From CAYWRZ01 sp964460845 (lineage in GTDB: Bacteria > Bacteroidota > Bacteroidia > Flavobacteriales_D > UBA2798): a DNA stretch of 64,000 nucleotides. Location of the stretch: the NCBI GenBank assembly GCA_964460845.1, contig CAYWRZ010000001.1:186001-250000 (forward strand). The letters run 5' to 3'. A program made the position numbers and the translations under genes. Positions 45,581 through 53,048 of this stretch are shown here, piece after piece. Numbering within the stretch: position 1 is the stretch's first letter; each line of letters opens with the position of its first letter. Below the pieces are notes generated by a model that saw only the letters and a program-made list of their open reading frames with translations, made no database searches and was not told the origin of the DNA.

Positions 45581-45646
45581 ACTTAACCCACACGCCCTGC
45601 TATATTAAATAATGCCGAAGGGCTATAATATAAGTAACTTTTTGGC

Positions 45647-45654
45647 TACTTTTG
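45647..45654 (+). promoter_or_regulatory. -7 box upstream of the 101-residue membrane protein
   Basis: TACTTTTG matches TAnnTTTG and ends 47 bases before the ATG. Confidence 0.4.
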
Positions 45655-45701
45655 CGTTTAGTATAGTATTATTTTGTTAAATTAATATGAAGTAAAAAGA
45701 G

Positions 45702-46007
45702 ATGCAAAAGGAAACAACAGCAAAAAAAGAAGTTCGCAAACGCTTTGACAGGGCTATTTTCGTAGCTTTTTTTGCCGGTGCGGCCCTTATCATCACGGCA
45801 GCAATTTTGGGTTACACCACCGAGAAGTCACAACTTCTGCTAAGCATTTTAGCCATTTTGTGTTTTCTGACAGCTACCGTCCTGATTTTTACCAAATCGT
45901 ATTTTACCGGTAAAAAGTATGCAATGGGCGCCAAGAAAAGAAGGAAAAAGTACCTGCAAGCCGCGTATGGCGAAAACAACATTTTCAAAAATCAGAAAGC
46001 GGAGTGA
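45702..46007 (+). CDS. small two-helix membrane protein
   Basis: 101 residues. A basic, charged N-terminus precedes two membrane helices (about 18-40 and 46-66). A strongly basic tail begins KYAMGAKKRRKKYLQ. The family is unknown. It has its own promoter-like element and terminator, so it is a single-gene transcript. Confidence 0.75.
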   Translation: MQKETTAKKEVRKRFDRAIFVAFFAGAALIITAAILGYTTEKSQLLLSILAILCFLTATVLIFTKSYFTGKKYAMGAKKRRKKYLQAAYGENNIFKNQKAE

Positions 46008-46049
46008 TACTAAAAACCCGTTTCTAAAACGAAATAACACAAACGCTAA

Positions 46050-46073
46050 AAAGGAGTCCTTCGGGACTCCTTT
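46050..46073. terminator. bidirectional rho-independent terminator
   Basis: A perfect 10-bp stem AAAGGAGTCC / GGACTCCTTT with a TTCG tetraloop. It separates the converging genes ending at 46007 and 46087. Confidence 0.92.
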
Positions 46074-46086
46074 CTTGTTCTTTCAA

Positions 46087-46593
46087 TTAACGAACAATCA
46101 TCGGCGTTTCGACCACATTGCTCGGATGAAGCGCCTTATCGACTAACTGTATTTCGTATTTGATGGTATCCGAATGCGGCGAGGTCGGGTTATAAAAATA
46201 CGGCGACAGCATCACCCTGATTTCACCTTTGAGCGCTTTGTTACGCCCGCGGGGAGTAAGCACCGGTACGCGGTATTTGAACTCTATCGGATTGCCTTCG
46301 GGAATGGTCTGCCCCGCTTGCCATACGCCGTCCACCATTTCATAATAAGCAATGAACAGGTTGTAATAATACCGGCTCGAAAGATCGTAAGGCGGCTGCG
46401 TCTCATTTTCGGTAAGCCCCACATCGCCATCACCATCGGTAAAATTGACATACAGGTAAGCCGAATCGCCCGCCCGCTGAAAATCTTTGAACTCAATAAC
46501 AGGTTCCGGCGGAAAAGATTCCGGCTTGAGGCAGGAAACCATTGCCACCGACAAGCCAATCAGGAATAGACTTATCTTTACACGTTGATTCAT
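46087..46593 (-). CDS. lipoprotein of unknown function
   Basis: 168 residues. The lipobox is AMVSC (Cys near residue 21). The mature part has an acidic calcium-loop-like FTDGDGDVGLTEN at about 52-64 and many Tyr/Phe-rich strands. It resembles small Bacteroidota outer-membrane lipoproteins without assigned function. It is divergent from the LuxE-like gene. Confidence 0.78.
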   Translation of the reverse strand: MNQRVKISLFLIGLSVAMVSCLKPESFPPEPVIEFKDFQRAGDSAYLYVNFTDGDGDVGLTENETQPPYDLSSRYYYNLFIAYYEMVDGVWQAGQTIPEGNPIEFKYRVPVLTPRGRNKALKGEIRVMLSPYFYNPTSPHSDTIKYEIQLVDKALHPSNVVETPMIVR

Positions 46594-46629
46594 CGGATTA
46601 AATTTACAAATTCCTTTGCGGACTGAAAA

Positions 46630-47619
46630 ATGGACGCTGCCAGGTTAAGGAAAAAAATAGCTCATGTGGGGCAAGGACAGGATTTTAACGCGCTGGCGCT
46701 CGAAATATTTCGTTACCAGGCTTCGGCCAATCCTGTGTACCGCTCCTTTATCGAACTGCTGGGTATTAATCCCGGTCGTGTCGCAACCTTAGCAGAAATT
46801 CCTTTCCTACCGGTAAGCTTTTTTAAGAGTCACCGGCTCGAATGTGATAAGCCCGAGGCACTTACGGTATTTACCAGCAGCGGAACCACCGGACTCTCTA
46901 CCAGCCGCCATTACGTAAAAGACCCTGCCTTTTACCTCGACAATGCCCTGCGCAGTTTCCGTCTTTTTTACGGCCCCCCAAGCGATTACACTATTTTGGC
47001 CCTGCTTCCCGGTTACCTCGAACGACAGGGCAGCTCGCTGATTTATATGGTCGAACATTTTATACAAGAAAGCGCCTCGCCGCAAAGCGGATTTTACCTG
47101 CACGATTACGAAGCGCTGTGCCGACAGCTTGAAGATCTGGAGCAAAAAGGCAAAAAAACCCTGCTCCTCGGCGTAAGTCATGCGCTGCTCGATTTGGCCG
47201 AATACCGTAGTTTCTCCCTGAAACATACCCTCGTGATGGAAACCGGCGGCATGAAAGGCAAACGCAAAGAAATGACCCGCGAAGCGCTGCACGATACACT
47301 GTGCCATGCTTTCGGGGTAAACGCTATTCACTCCGAATACGGAATGACCGAGCTGCTGTCGCAGGCATACAGCAAAGGCGAAGGATTGTTTCAGAGTCCG
47401 CCCTGGCTGAAAGTACGGATACGGCAAGCCGACGATCCCTGGACTTATATGGCTCCCGGCAAAAGCGGTGCGGTCAACCTCATCGATTTGGCCAACATCG
47501 ACTCGCTGAGCTTTCTGGCCACCGACGATCTCGGACGTGTACATGCCGACGGTTCGTTCGAAATTATAGGCCGTCTGGATCACAGTGATATCAGGGGTTG
47601 CAATATGTTGGTGCAATAA
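46630..47619 (+). CDS. LuxE-like acyl-protein synthetase (ANL superfamily)
   Basis: 329 residues. The core adenylation motif FTSSGTTGLSTS (P-loop-like) is at about 80-91, and HSEYGMTELLSQAY near 238-250 and LATDDLGRVHADG near 298-310 are the LuxE/acyl-CoA ligase blocks. LuxE activates fatty acids as acyl-AMP and transfers them to a protein. There are no lux genes here. Similar orphan LuxE-like genes in Bacteroidota are linked to lipid or polyketide-like pathways. The substrate is unknown. Confidence 0.88.
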   Translation: MDAARLRKKIAHVGQGQDFNALALEIFRYQASANPVYRSFIELLGINPGRVATLAEIPFLPVSFFKSHRLECDKPEALTVFTSSGTTGLSTSRHYVKDPAFYLDNALRSFRLFYGPPSDYTILALLPGYLERQGSSLIYMVEHFIQESASPQSGFYLHDYEALCRQLEDLEQKGKKTLLLGVSHALLDLAEYRSFSLKHTLVMETGGMKGKRKEMTREALHDTLCHAFGVNAIHSEYGMTELLSQAYSKGEGLFQSPPWLKVRIRQADDPWTYMAPGKSGAVNLIDLANIDSLSFLATDDLGRVHADGSFEIIGRLDHSDIRGCNMLVQ

Positions 47620-47670
47620 TGCGTTCTTTTTGGAATAAAATTTGATATTTACAGTTCTTAAACGGAATCT

Positions 47671-48201
47671 ATGTTACGCTACATACTGACTTTTTCGCTG
47701 GCTGCATTTATGCTGGCAGGCTGTTCACGCAAAATTGCTTTTACCAACGCGATAAAACAAAAATATCAGCTTACCGAAGCGGAGATCAAGAAAATTCAGT
47801 TTTATACTTCTGAAGACATCATTCTTTACAACAAAGAAAGTGTCAACAATACCGGCACCGACAAAGGCTCGCTGGTAGTTTCGTCCAAAAGTCAGGAAAG
47901 CCGTATTCTCATTAAAAAAGGTACACCTTGCATAGTCGAGAAAGTGGTTGATTCGGACAAGCTGGCGGTAAGCTTTGAAACCGGCGAAGGCAAAGTGCTC
48001 GTGTTCGGCGCTACTTCTGCCAACGGACAGTACAAGCTGCTGGCCGATAGCTGGACCGATGGCCGTGGTCAGCTAACCTACGGTAACCAGACATTTTATG
48101 CTTCGCAGGGAAGCGGTTATACCTACCTTGTGTTCAAGCTTAAAAAGCTCAACAAGAGCCAGGCCAGCCAAAAAGTGGTAGGCGGAAGAAAAATCAATTA
48201 A
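47671..48201 (+). CDS. lipoprotein of unknown function
   Basis: 176 residues with lipobox MLAGC (Cys near residue 19). The rest is beta-rich, with an SH3-like pattern (LIKKGTPCIVEKVVDSDKL) and a Lys-rich C-terminus. It resembles small Bacteroidota lipoproteins without known function. It is convergent with folA with a 12-base gap. Confidence 0.78.
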   Translation: MLRYILTFSLAAFMLAGCSRKIAFTNAIKQKYQLTEAEIKKIQFYTSEDIILYNKESVNNTGTDKGSLVVSSKSQESRILIKKGTPCIVEKVVDSDKLAVSFETGEGKVLVFGATSANGQYKLLADSWTDGRGQLTYGNQTFYASQGSGYTYLVFKLKKLNKSQASQKVVGGRKIN

Positions 48202-48212
48202 GCTTTTTCGAT

Positions 48213-48722
48213 TCAGCGTTTGCGCTTATACCCGGTAAAATCGAAGGGAAACGCGTGCTTTTCGTCGGCAATATGCGGAATACGGGATATTTCGTGCCAA
48301 TCGTTTTTATCGAAAACGGGAAAAAACGTATCGCCTTCAAAAGCGGCATGCAGCTCAGTCAGATAAAGCTGATCGGCCAATCCGCGCTGCAGGGTTTCGT
48401 GGTATAATTGTCCGCCGCCGATAATAAACACTTCCGTTTCTCCTTTGGCACGGGCTATTTCGAGGGCTTCGTCGAGCGAACCGGCCACTATTGCACCGGG
48501 CGCTTCGTAATTTTCCTGACGGGTTACTACAATATTGGTACGATTGGGCAGGGGTCTGAAACGCGCAGGAATGGATTCGTAATTCTTACGACCGGTAATT
48601 ACACAATGTCCCTGTGTCATTTCTTTGAAAAAACGCATATCGTCGGGCAGGTGCCAAATAAGGCTGTTGTCTTTCCCGATAACCCGATTAGAGGCGACTG
48701 CGGCAATTATGCTTACTCTCAT
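48213..48722 (-). CDS. folA: dihydrofolate reductase
   Basis: 169 residues. DHFR reduces dihydrofolate to tetrahydrofolate with NADPH. The opening VSIIAAVASNRVIGKDNSL, WHLPDDMRFFKEMT (with active-site Asp), GRKNYESIP, and VFIIGGGQLYHETL are all present in order. It lies 6 bases downstream of thyA, the usual pairing since thymidylate synthase makes dihydrofolate. Confidence 0.97.
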   Translation of the reverse strand: MRVSIIAAVASNRVIGKDNSLIWHLPDDMRFFKEMTQGHCVITGRKNYESIPARFRPLPNRTNIVVTRQENYEAPGAIVAGSLDEALEIARAKGETEVFIIGGGQLYHETLQRGLADQLYLTELHAAFEGDTFFPVFDKNDWHEISRIPHIADEKHAFPFDFTGYKRKR

Positions 48723-48728
48723 TGGAAT

Positions 48729-49523
48729 TTAGACCGATACCTCGGCTTTGATGTGCGGATGCGGGTCGTAATCGAGCAGCTTAAAATCTTCGTAACGAAA
48801 CGCAAACAGATCGCTTACTTCAGGGTTGATCCACATACGCGGAAGCGCACGGGGTTCGCGGCTTAGCTGCAACTGTGCCTGTTCGAGATGATTGTTATAC
48901 AAATGCACATCGCCGAAAGTATGGACAAACTCGCCGGGCTTGAGCTTACAGACCTGTGCTATCATCAGCGTAAGCAAGGCGTACGAAGCAATATTGAAAG
49001 GCACTCCGAGAAAAGTATCGGCGCTGCGTTGGTAGAGCTGGCAGGAAAGCTTCCCTTCGGCTACGTAAAACTGGAACAGACAATGGCAGGGCGGCAAGGC
49101 CATACGATCGACCTCGGCCACATTCCAGGCGCTGACGATAAGCCGTCTCGAATCGGGGTTTTTCCGGATTTGATCGAGGAGGTTTTGAATCTGATCAATA
49201 TGCTGCCCCTCGGGTGTAGGCCAGCTTCTCCACTGACTGCCATACACAGGTCCCAGCTCACCTTGTTCATCGGCCCAATCGTCCCAAATGCTCACCCCAT
49301 TCTCTTTCAGGTAACGGATATTCGTTTCCCCTTTCAGAAACCAAAGCAGCTCATGGATAATCGAGCGGAGATGGAGCTTTTTGGTGGTAAGACAGGGAAA
49401 CCCTTCTTCGAGGTTAAAACGCATTTGGTAACCGAACGTGCTGAGCGTGCCGGTACCGGTGCGATCGGTTTTGGAGTTGCCTTTCTCCAGGATATGCCGG
49501 AGCAAGTCGAGGTAAGCCTGCAT
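48729..49523 (-). CDS. thyA: thymidylate synthase (ThyA)
   Basis: 264 residues. ThyA methylates dUMP using methylene-tetrahydrofolate. The catalytic Cys is in LPPCHCLFQFYV, the dUMP-phosphate region is DRTGTGTLSTFG near 21, and QRSADTFLGVPFNIASY and HLYNNHLEQ are conserved. It is the typical 264-residue form. Its promoter appears to lie in the 49524-49605 gap shared with a divergent acetyltransferase gene. Confidence 0.97.
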   Translation of the reverse strand: MQAYLDLLRHILEKGNSKTDRTGTGTLSTFGYQMRFNLEEGFPCLTTKKLHLRSIIHELLWFLKGETNIRYLKENGVSIWDDWADEQGELGPVYGSQWRSWPTPEGQHIDQIQNLLDQIRKNPDSRRLIVSAWNVAEVDRMALPPCHCLFQFYVAEGKLSCQLYQRSADTFLGVPFNIASYALLTLMIAQVCKLKPGEFVHTFGDVHLYNNHLEQAQLQLSREPRALPRMWINPEVSDLFAFRYEDFKLLDYDPHPHIKAEVSV

Positions 49524-49548
49524 AACGCCTGTTTTTTGATGAACGCCC

Positions 49549-49556
49549 TAAAGGTA
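49549..49556 (-). promoter_or_regulatory. possible -7 box of thyA
   Basis: Minus-strand TACCTTTA, one base off TAnnTTTG, 25 bases before the thyA ATG. Confidence 0.35.
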
Positions 49557-49571
49557 CAGCGTTTAAAGTGT

Positions 49572-49579
49572 TACTTTTG
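49572..49579 (+). promoter_or_regulatory. -7 box of the GNAT gene
   Basis: TACTTTTG, a full TAnnTTTG match, 26 bases before the TTG start at 49606. Confidence 0.45.
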
Positions 49580-49605
49580 GTTCGTTCCGCTTAAATTTTC
49601 AACAC

Positions 49606-50097
49606 TTGGAAATACGCGACGCCCTCTTGAGCGATCTCCCGGCCATTGTGGCTATATACAACGAGACCATCCCCGATCGGCAAGCTACAGCCGATTTGGA
49701 ACCTGTAAGCGTGGAAGAAAAAAAAGCATGGTTCCTTTCACACAAGCCCGGCAAACGTCCTTTGTGGGTAGCCCTCGAAAAAGGAGTACCGGTGGCCTGG
49801 CTGAGCTTTCATTCGTTTTACGGCCGAGCCGCGTATGAAATCACCTGCGAGATAGGACTCTATGTAAGCCGCGCCTATCGAGGAAAAGGCATAGGACCTG
49901 CGCTGCTCGAAAAAGCCTTACGCGAAGCACCGGGCATGGGAATAGAAAACCTGATCGGCTTTATTTTTGCGCACAATGTGGCCAGCTTAGCGCTTTTCCA
50001 TTCATTCGGGTTCGAAAACTGGGGCACCCTTCCGGCCGTAGCCCGGCTCGACGAAAAATATGCCGACCTGCTGATTGTCGGGAAAACTTTACGCTGA
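49606..50097 (+). CDS. GNAT-family N-acetyltransferase (PAT type)
   Basis: 163 residues with a TTG start. The opening EIRDALLSDLPAIVAIYNE and the acetyl-CoA loop SRAYRGKGIGPALLEKAL are typical of phosphinothricin acetyltransferase-like enzymes. FGFENWGTLPAVARLD is the conserved C-terminal block. The substrate could be an amino acid-like compound; phosphinothricin resistance is only a family name. Confidence 0.9.
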   Translation: MEIRDALLSDLPAIVAIYNETIPDRQATADLEPVSVEEKKAWFLSHKPGKRPLWVALEKGVPVAWLSFHSFYGRAAYEITCEIGLYVSRAYRGKGIGPALLEKALREAPGMGIENLIGFIFAHNVASLALFHSFGFENWGTLPAVARLDEKYADLLIVGKTLR

Positions 50098-50178
50098 AAA
50101 AAACAGCGCCCTTGTAAATTTCCGGAATAGTGTGTAATTTTTGATAACGATTTAGTTATCCTTTATATCTCTCTATTT

Positions 50179-51048
50179 ATGGAACTTATAGCGGTGGATA
50201 GGGTTCGTTCCATCGATCCGGAAACGTTTCGCCACGAATACCTGATTCCACGTAAGCCGCTTATTATAGAGCAGCTTACCGAAGATTGGCCTGCCCGGAA
50301 CAAATGGAATACCGATTTTTTCAAACAGGCAGGCGGACACCTGAGCGTACCGGTATATGACAACAGTTTGCCCAAGCCGCAATCTGCGGTAAACGCGCCC
50401 GATTATATCATGCGGTTTGAAGAATACCTCGATCGCATTACCTCAGGCCCTTGCGATCTGCGAATTTTCCTGTTCAATATTTTTAATCACCTGCCCGAGC
50501 TTGTAAAGGATTTCAGTTACCCCGATCAACTTTGCAAAAGCTTCCTGAAAAAATACCCCATGCTGTTTTTCGGCGGAAAAGGTTCTATCGTGTACCTGCA
50601 TTACGACATGGATTTGTCGCATGTATTTATCACCCAGTTCACCGGCAAAAAGCGCGTGTTGCTGTTCGACAATCGCTATTCTTCCCTGCTCTATCGCCTG
50701 CCTTTTATGGTGCAGAGCTACATCGATCCGGAGCGCCCCGATTATGAAAAATATCCCGGATTAAAATCCGTAAAAGGCTACGAAACACTTCTTGAAAACG
50801 GCGAAACCCTGTTTATGCCAAGCGGTATTTGGCATTACATGAATTACTTAGAAGGCGGCTTTGCATTAAGTTTGCGTTCGACAGATACTTCTATGGGGCA
50901 AAAGCTGCGGGGACTTTTCAACCTCACGTTGATGCGGAAAACCGACGATCTAATGAAACGCGGCTTTACCAGTCGCTGGTACCATTATAAGCACCGCAAA
51001 GCAGCAGAGAATGCCGAAAAAGCGATAAGCAGACTTAGGCTACCTTGA
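50179..51048 (+). CDS. cupin-8 / JmjC-like Fe(II) dioxygenase
   Basis: 289 residues. The iron ligands appear as HYDMD (HxD, near residues 141-145) with a later His in SGIWHYMNYLE near 218. PRKPLIIEQLTEDWPA is the usual opening of cupin_8 proteins. Such enzymes hydroxylate proteins or small molecules using 2-oxoglutarate. The target is unknown. Its 3' end overlaps clpX by 14 bases in convergent orientation. Confidence 0.88.
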   Translation: MELIAVDRVRSIDPETFRHEYLIPRKPLIIEQLTEDWPARNKWNTDFFKQAGGHLSVPVYDNSLPKPQSAVNAPDYIMRFEEYLDRITSGPCDLRIFLFNIFNHLPELVKDFSYPDQLCKSFLKKYPMLFFGGKGSIVYLHYDMDLSHVFITQFTGKKRVLLFDNRYSSLLYRLPFMVQSYIDPERPDYEKYPGLKSVKGYETLLENGETLFMPSGIWHYMNYLEGGFALSLRSTDTSMGQKLRGLFNLTLMRKTDDLMKRGFTSRWYHYKHRKAAENAEKAISRLRLP

Positions 51049-52273
51049 GTGTATTGACCGAAGATTTACTGAATTTTTGGCGCGCGTAATCGAGCGTTAC
51101 TTTCAGATCCTGTGCGTTCTTTTCAGAAGGCAGCTCAAACATCGCTTCGTTGAGCACCGCTTCGCATATGGAGCGCAGTCCGCGTGCACCAAGCTTAAAT
51201 TCGACGGCTTTTTCGACGATAAAATCGATCACTTCTTTTTCAAACGTGAGCCGGATGCCGTCCATTTCGAAGAGCTTTACGTACTGTTTTACCAGTGCGT
51301 TTTTGGGTTCGGTGAGGATACGGCGCAAGGTATCGTGATCGAGCGGGTTAAGAAACGTAAGCACCGGAAAACGCCCGATAAGTTCAGGAATAAGTCCAAA
51401 GCTTTTCAGGTCGCGCGGGCTGATATAGCGCAGGATATTTTCGCGGTCGATTTTTTCGGCGGCCGTACCTGCAAAACCGAGGGTTTGCGTATTGACGCGG
51501 CGGGCGATAATTTTATCGATACCGTCGAACGCACCTCCGCAGATAAAAAGAATATGGCGGGTATTGACCTGTATCATTTTTTGTTCGGGATGCTTACGTC
51601 CGCCCTGAGGTGGCACGTTCACCACGGCACCTTCGAGCAGCTTGAGCAGGGCCTGCTGTACGCCTTCTCCGCTCACGTCGCGTGTGATGGAGGGGTTATC
51701 TCCCTTACGGGCAATTTTATCTATTTCATCAATAAATACGATACCGCGTTCGGCCGAAGCCACATCGTAATCGGCGGCCTGGAGCAAGCGGGAAAGAATA
51801 CTTTCCACATCTTCGCCCACGTAGCCCGCTTCGGTAAGCACAGTAGCATCGGCAATGCAGAAGGGTACGTTGAGCATACGCGCAATGGTACGGGCCAGCA
51901 GGGTTTTACCGGTTCCCGTTTCGCCCACTAATATCACGTTCGATTTCTCGACTTCGACTTCATCTTCGCGCGAAGGAGGCTGTAAAAGACGCTTGTAATG
52001 GTTGTACACCGCCACTGATAATACGCGTTTGGCTTCTTCCTGACCTATCACGTATTCATCGAGCAGGGTTTTAATCTCTTTCGGCTTCGAGAGCTTGACC
52101 TGCTTTTCGAGCCCCTGCTGCGCTTTTTGCGACAACTCTTCTTTTACTATCTGCTCGGCCTGTTGCACACAATGTTCGCAGATATGCCCGGTAATACCGG
52201 CTATCAGCACCTGCGCCTCTCGTTTGGAGCGCCCACAGAACGAACATTTTCCGTCTTGATTACGATCTTTCAT
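51035..52273 (-). CDS. clpX: ATP-dependent Clp protease ATP-binding subunit ClpX
   Basis: 412 residues. The N-terminal zinc-binding domain has CSFCGR and CEHC (residues about 10-37). Walker A is GETGTGKT, Walker B is IVFIDEID, and the substrate-loop and sensor motifs follow. ClpX unfolds tagged proteins for ClpP. The ATG at 52273 is 11 bases after a strong terminator hairpin that follows clpP, an odd arrangement for co-expressed genes (see findings). The order tig-clpP-clpX is conserved. Confidence 0.97.
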   Translation of the reverse strand: MKDRNQDGKCSFCGRSKREAQVLIAGITGHICEHCVQQAEQIVKEELSQKAQQGLEKQVKLSKPKEIKTLLDEYVIGQEEAKRVLSVAVYNHYKRLLQPPSREDEVEVEKSNVILVGETGTGKTLLARTIARMLNVPFCIADATVLTEAGYVGEDVESILSRLLQAADYDVASAERGIVFIDEIDKIARKGDNPSITRDVSGEGVQQALLKLLEGAVVNVPPQGGRKHPEQKMIQVNTRHILFICGGAFDGIDKIIARRVNTQTLGFAGTAAEKIDRENILRYISPRDLKSFGLIPELIGRFPVLTFLNPLDHDTLRRILTEPKNALVKQYVKLFEMDGIRLTFEKEVIDFIVEKAVEFKLGARGLRSICEAVLNEAMFELPSEKNAQDLKVTLDYARQKFSKSSVNTLKVA

Positions 52274-52283
52274 TTTGCAAAGA

Positions 52284-52316
52284 GAAAAAACCCCTGCAAG
52301 CTTCGCTTACAGGGGT
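52284..52316 (-). terminator. intrinsic terminator between clpP and clpX
   Basis: On the minus strand ACCCCTGTAAGC / GCTTGCAGGGGT (12 bp, one T-G wobble), loop GAA, then a run of T. The T run ends about 11 bases before the clpX ATG, so transcripts from clpP should be attenuated. Confidence 0.85.
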
Positions 52317-52333
52317 CGAACAAAGTTCATTAT

Positions 52334-52999
52334 TTACTTACTGCGTTCGAGCACTTCGTCTATCATGCCGTACTCTTTGGCTTCCTGCGCGGTCATCCAG
52401 TAATCGCGATCGCTGTCGCTATATACCTTTTCGTAGGTCTGACCCGAGTGCAGCGCGATAATCTCATACAGCTCTTTTTTGAGCTTCATAATTTCACGCG
52501 CGGTAATTTCGATGTCGGATGCCTGTCCTTCGGCACCGCCAAGCGGCTGGTGGATCATGACGCGTGAATGCTTCAGGGCTGTACGTTTACCGGTTGCGCC
52601 GGCACAGAGCAATACGGCGCCCATTGAAGCGGCCATACCGGTACAGATGGTGGCTACCTGCGGAGACACGTACTGCATGGTATCGTAGATACCCAGCCCG
52701 GCATACACCGAACCTCCGGGAGAATTGACATAAATCTGAATGTCTTTTTTGGCATCGACCGAGTCGAGAAACAGGAGCTGCGCCTGAATAATGTTAGCCA
52801 CCTGATCGTTGATGCCCGTACCCATAAAGATAATACGATCCATCATCAGGCGCGAAAACACGTCCATCTGCGCTACGTTAAGCTGGCGTTCTTCGATGAT
52901 ATAGGGGGTCATCGACGACTCCACATACCTGTCGAAATGGAGGCTGCTAATGCCCCGGTGCCTTACGGCGTATTTTCGGAATTCGTCTTTCGGAAACAT
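52334..52999 (-). CDS. clpP: ATP-dependent Clp protease proteolytic subunit ClpP
   Basis: 221 residues. The catalytic triad is Ser125 (TGMAASMGA), His150 (VMIHQPLGG) and Asp199 (DRDYW). The oxyanion stretch VNSPGGSVYAG is at about 91-101. The N-terminal 25 residues are a longer propeptide-like extension than in E. coli. It forms the tetradecameric protease used by ClpX. A TATTTTTA element (53031-53038) is a possible promoter. Confidence 0.97.
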   Translation of the reverse strand: MFPKDEFRKYAVRHRGISSLHFDRYVESSMTPYIIEERQLNVAQMDVFSRLMMDRIIFMGTGINDQVANIIQAQLLFLDSVDAKKDIQIYVNSPGGSVYAGLGIYDTMQYVSPQVATICTGMAASMGAVLLCAGATGKRTALKHSRVMIHQPLGGAEGQASDIEITAREIMKLKKELYEIIALHSGQTYEKVYSDSDRDYWMTAQEAKEYGMIDEVLERSK

Positions 53000-53048
53000 A
53001 AATGCGTGTTTTAAATGTTTAAGGTTCCGCTAAAAATAAGAATTATAT

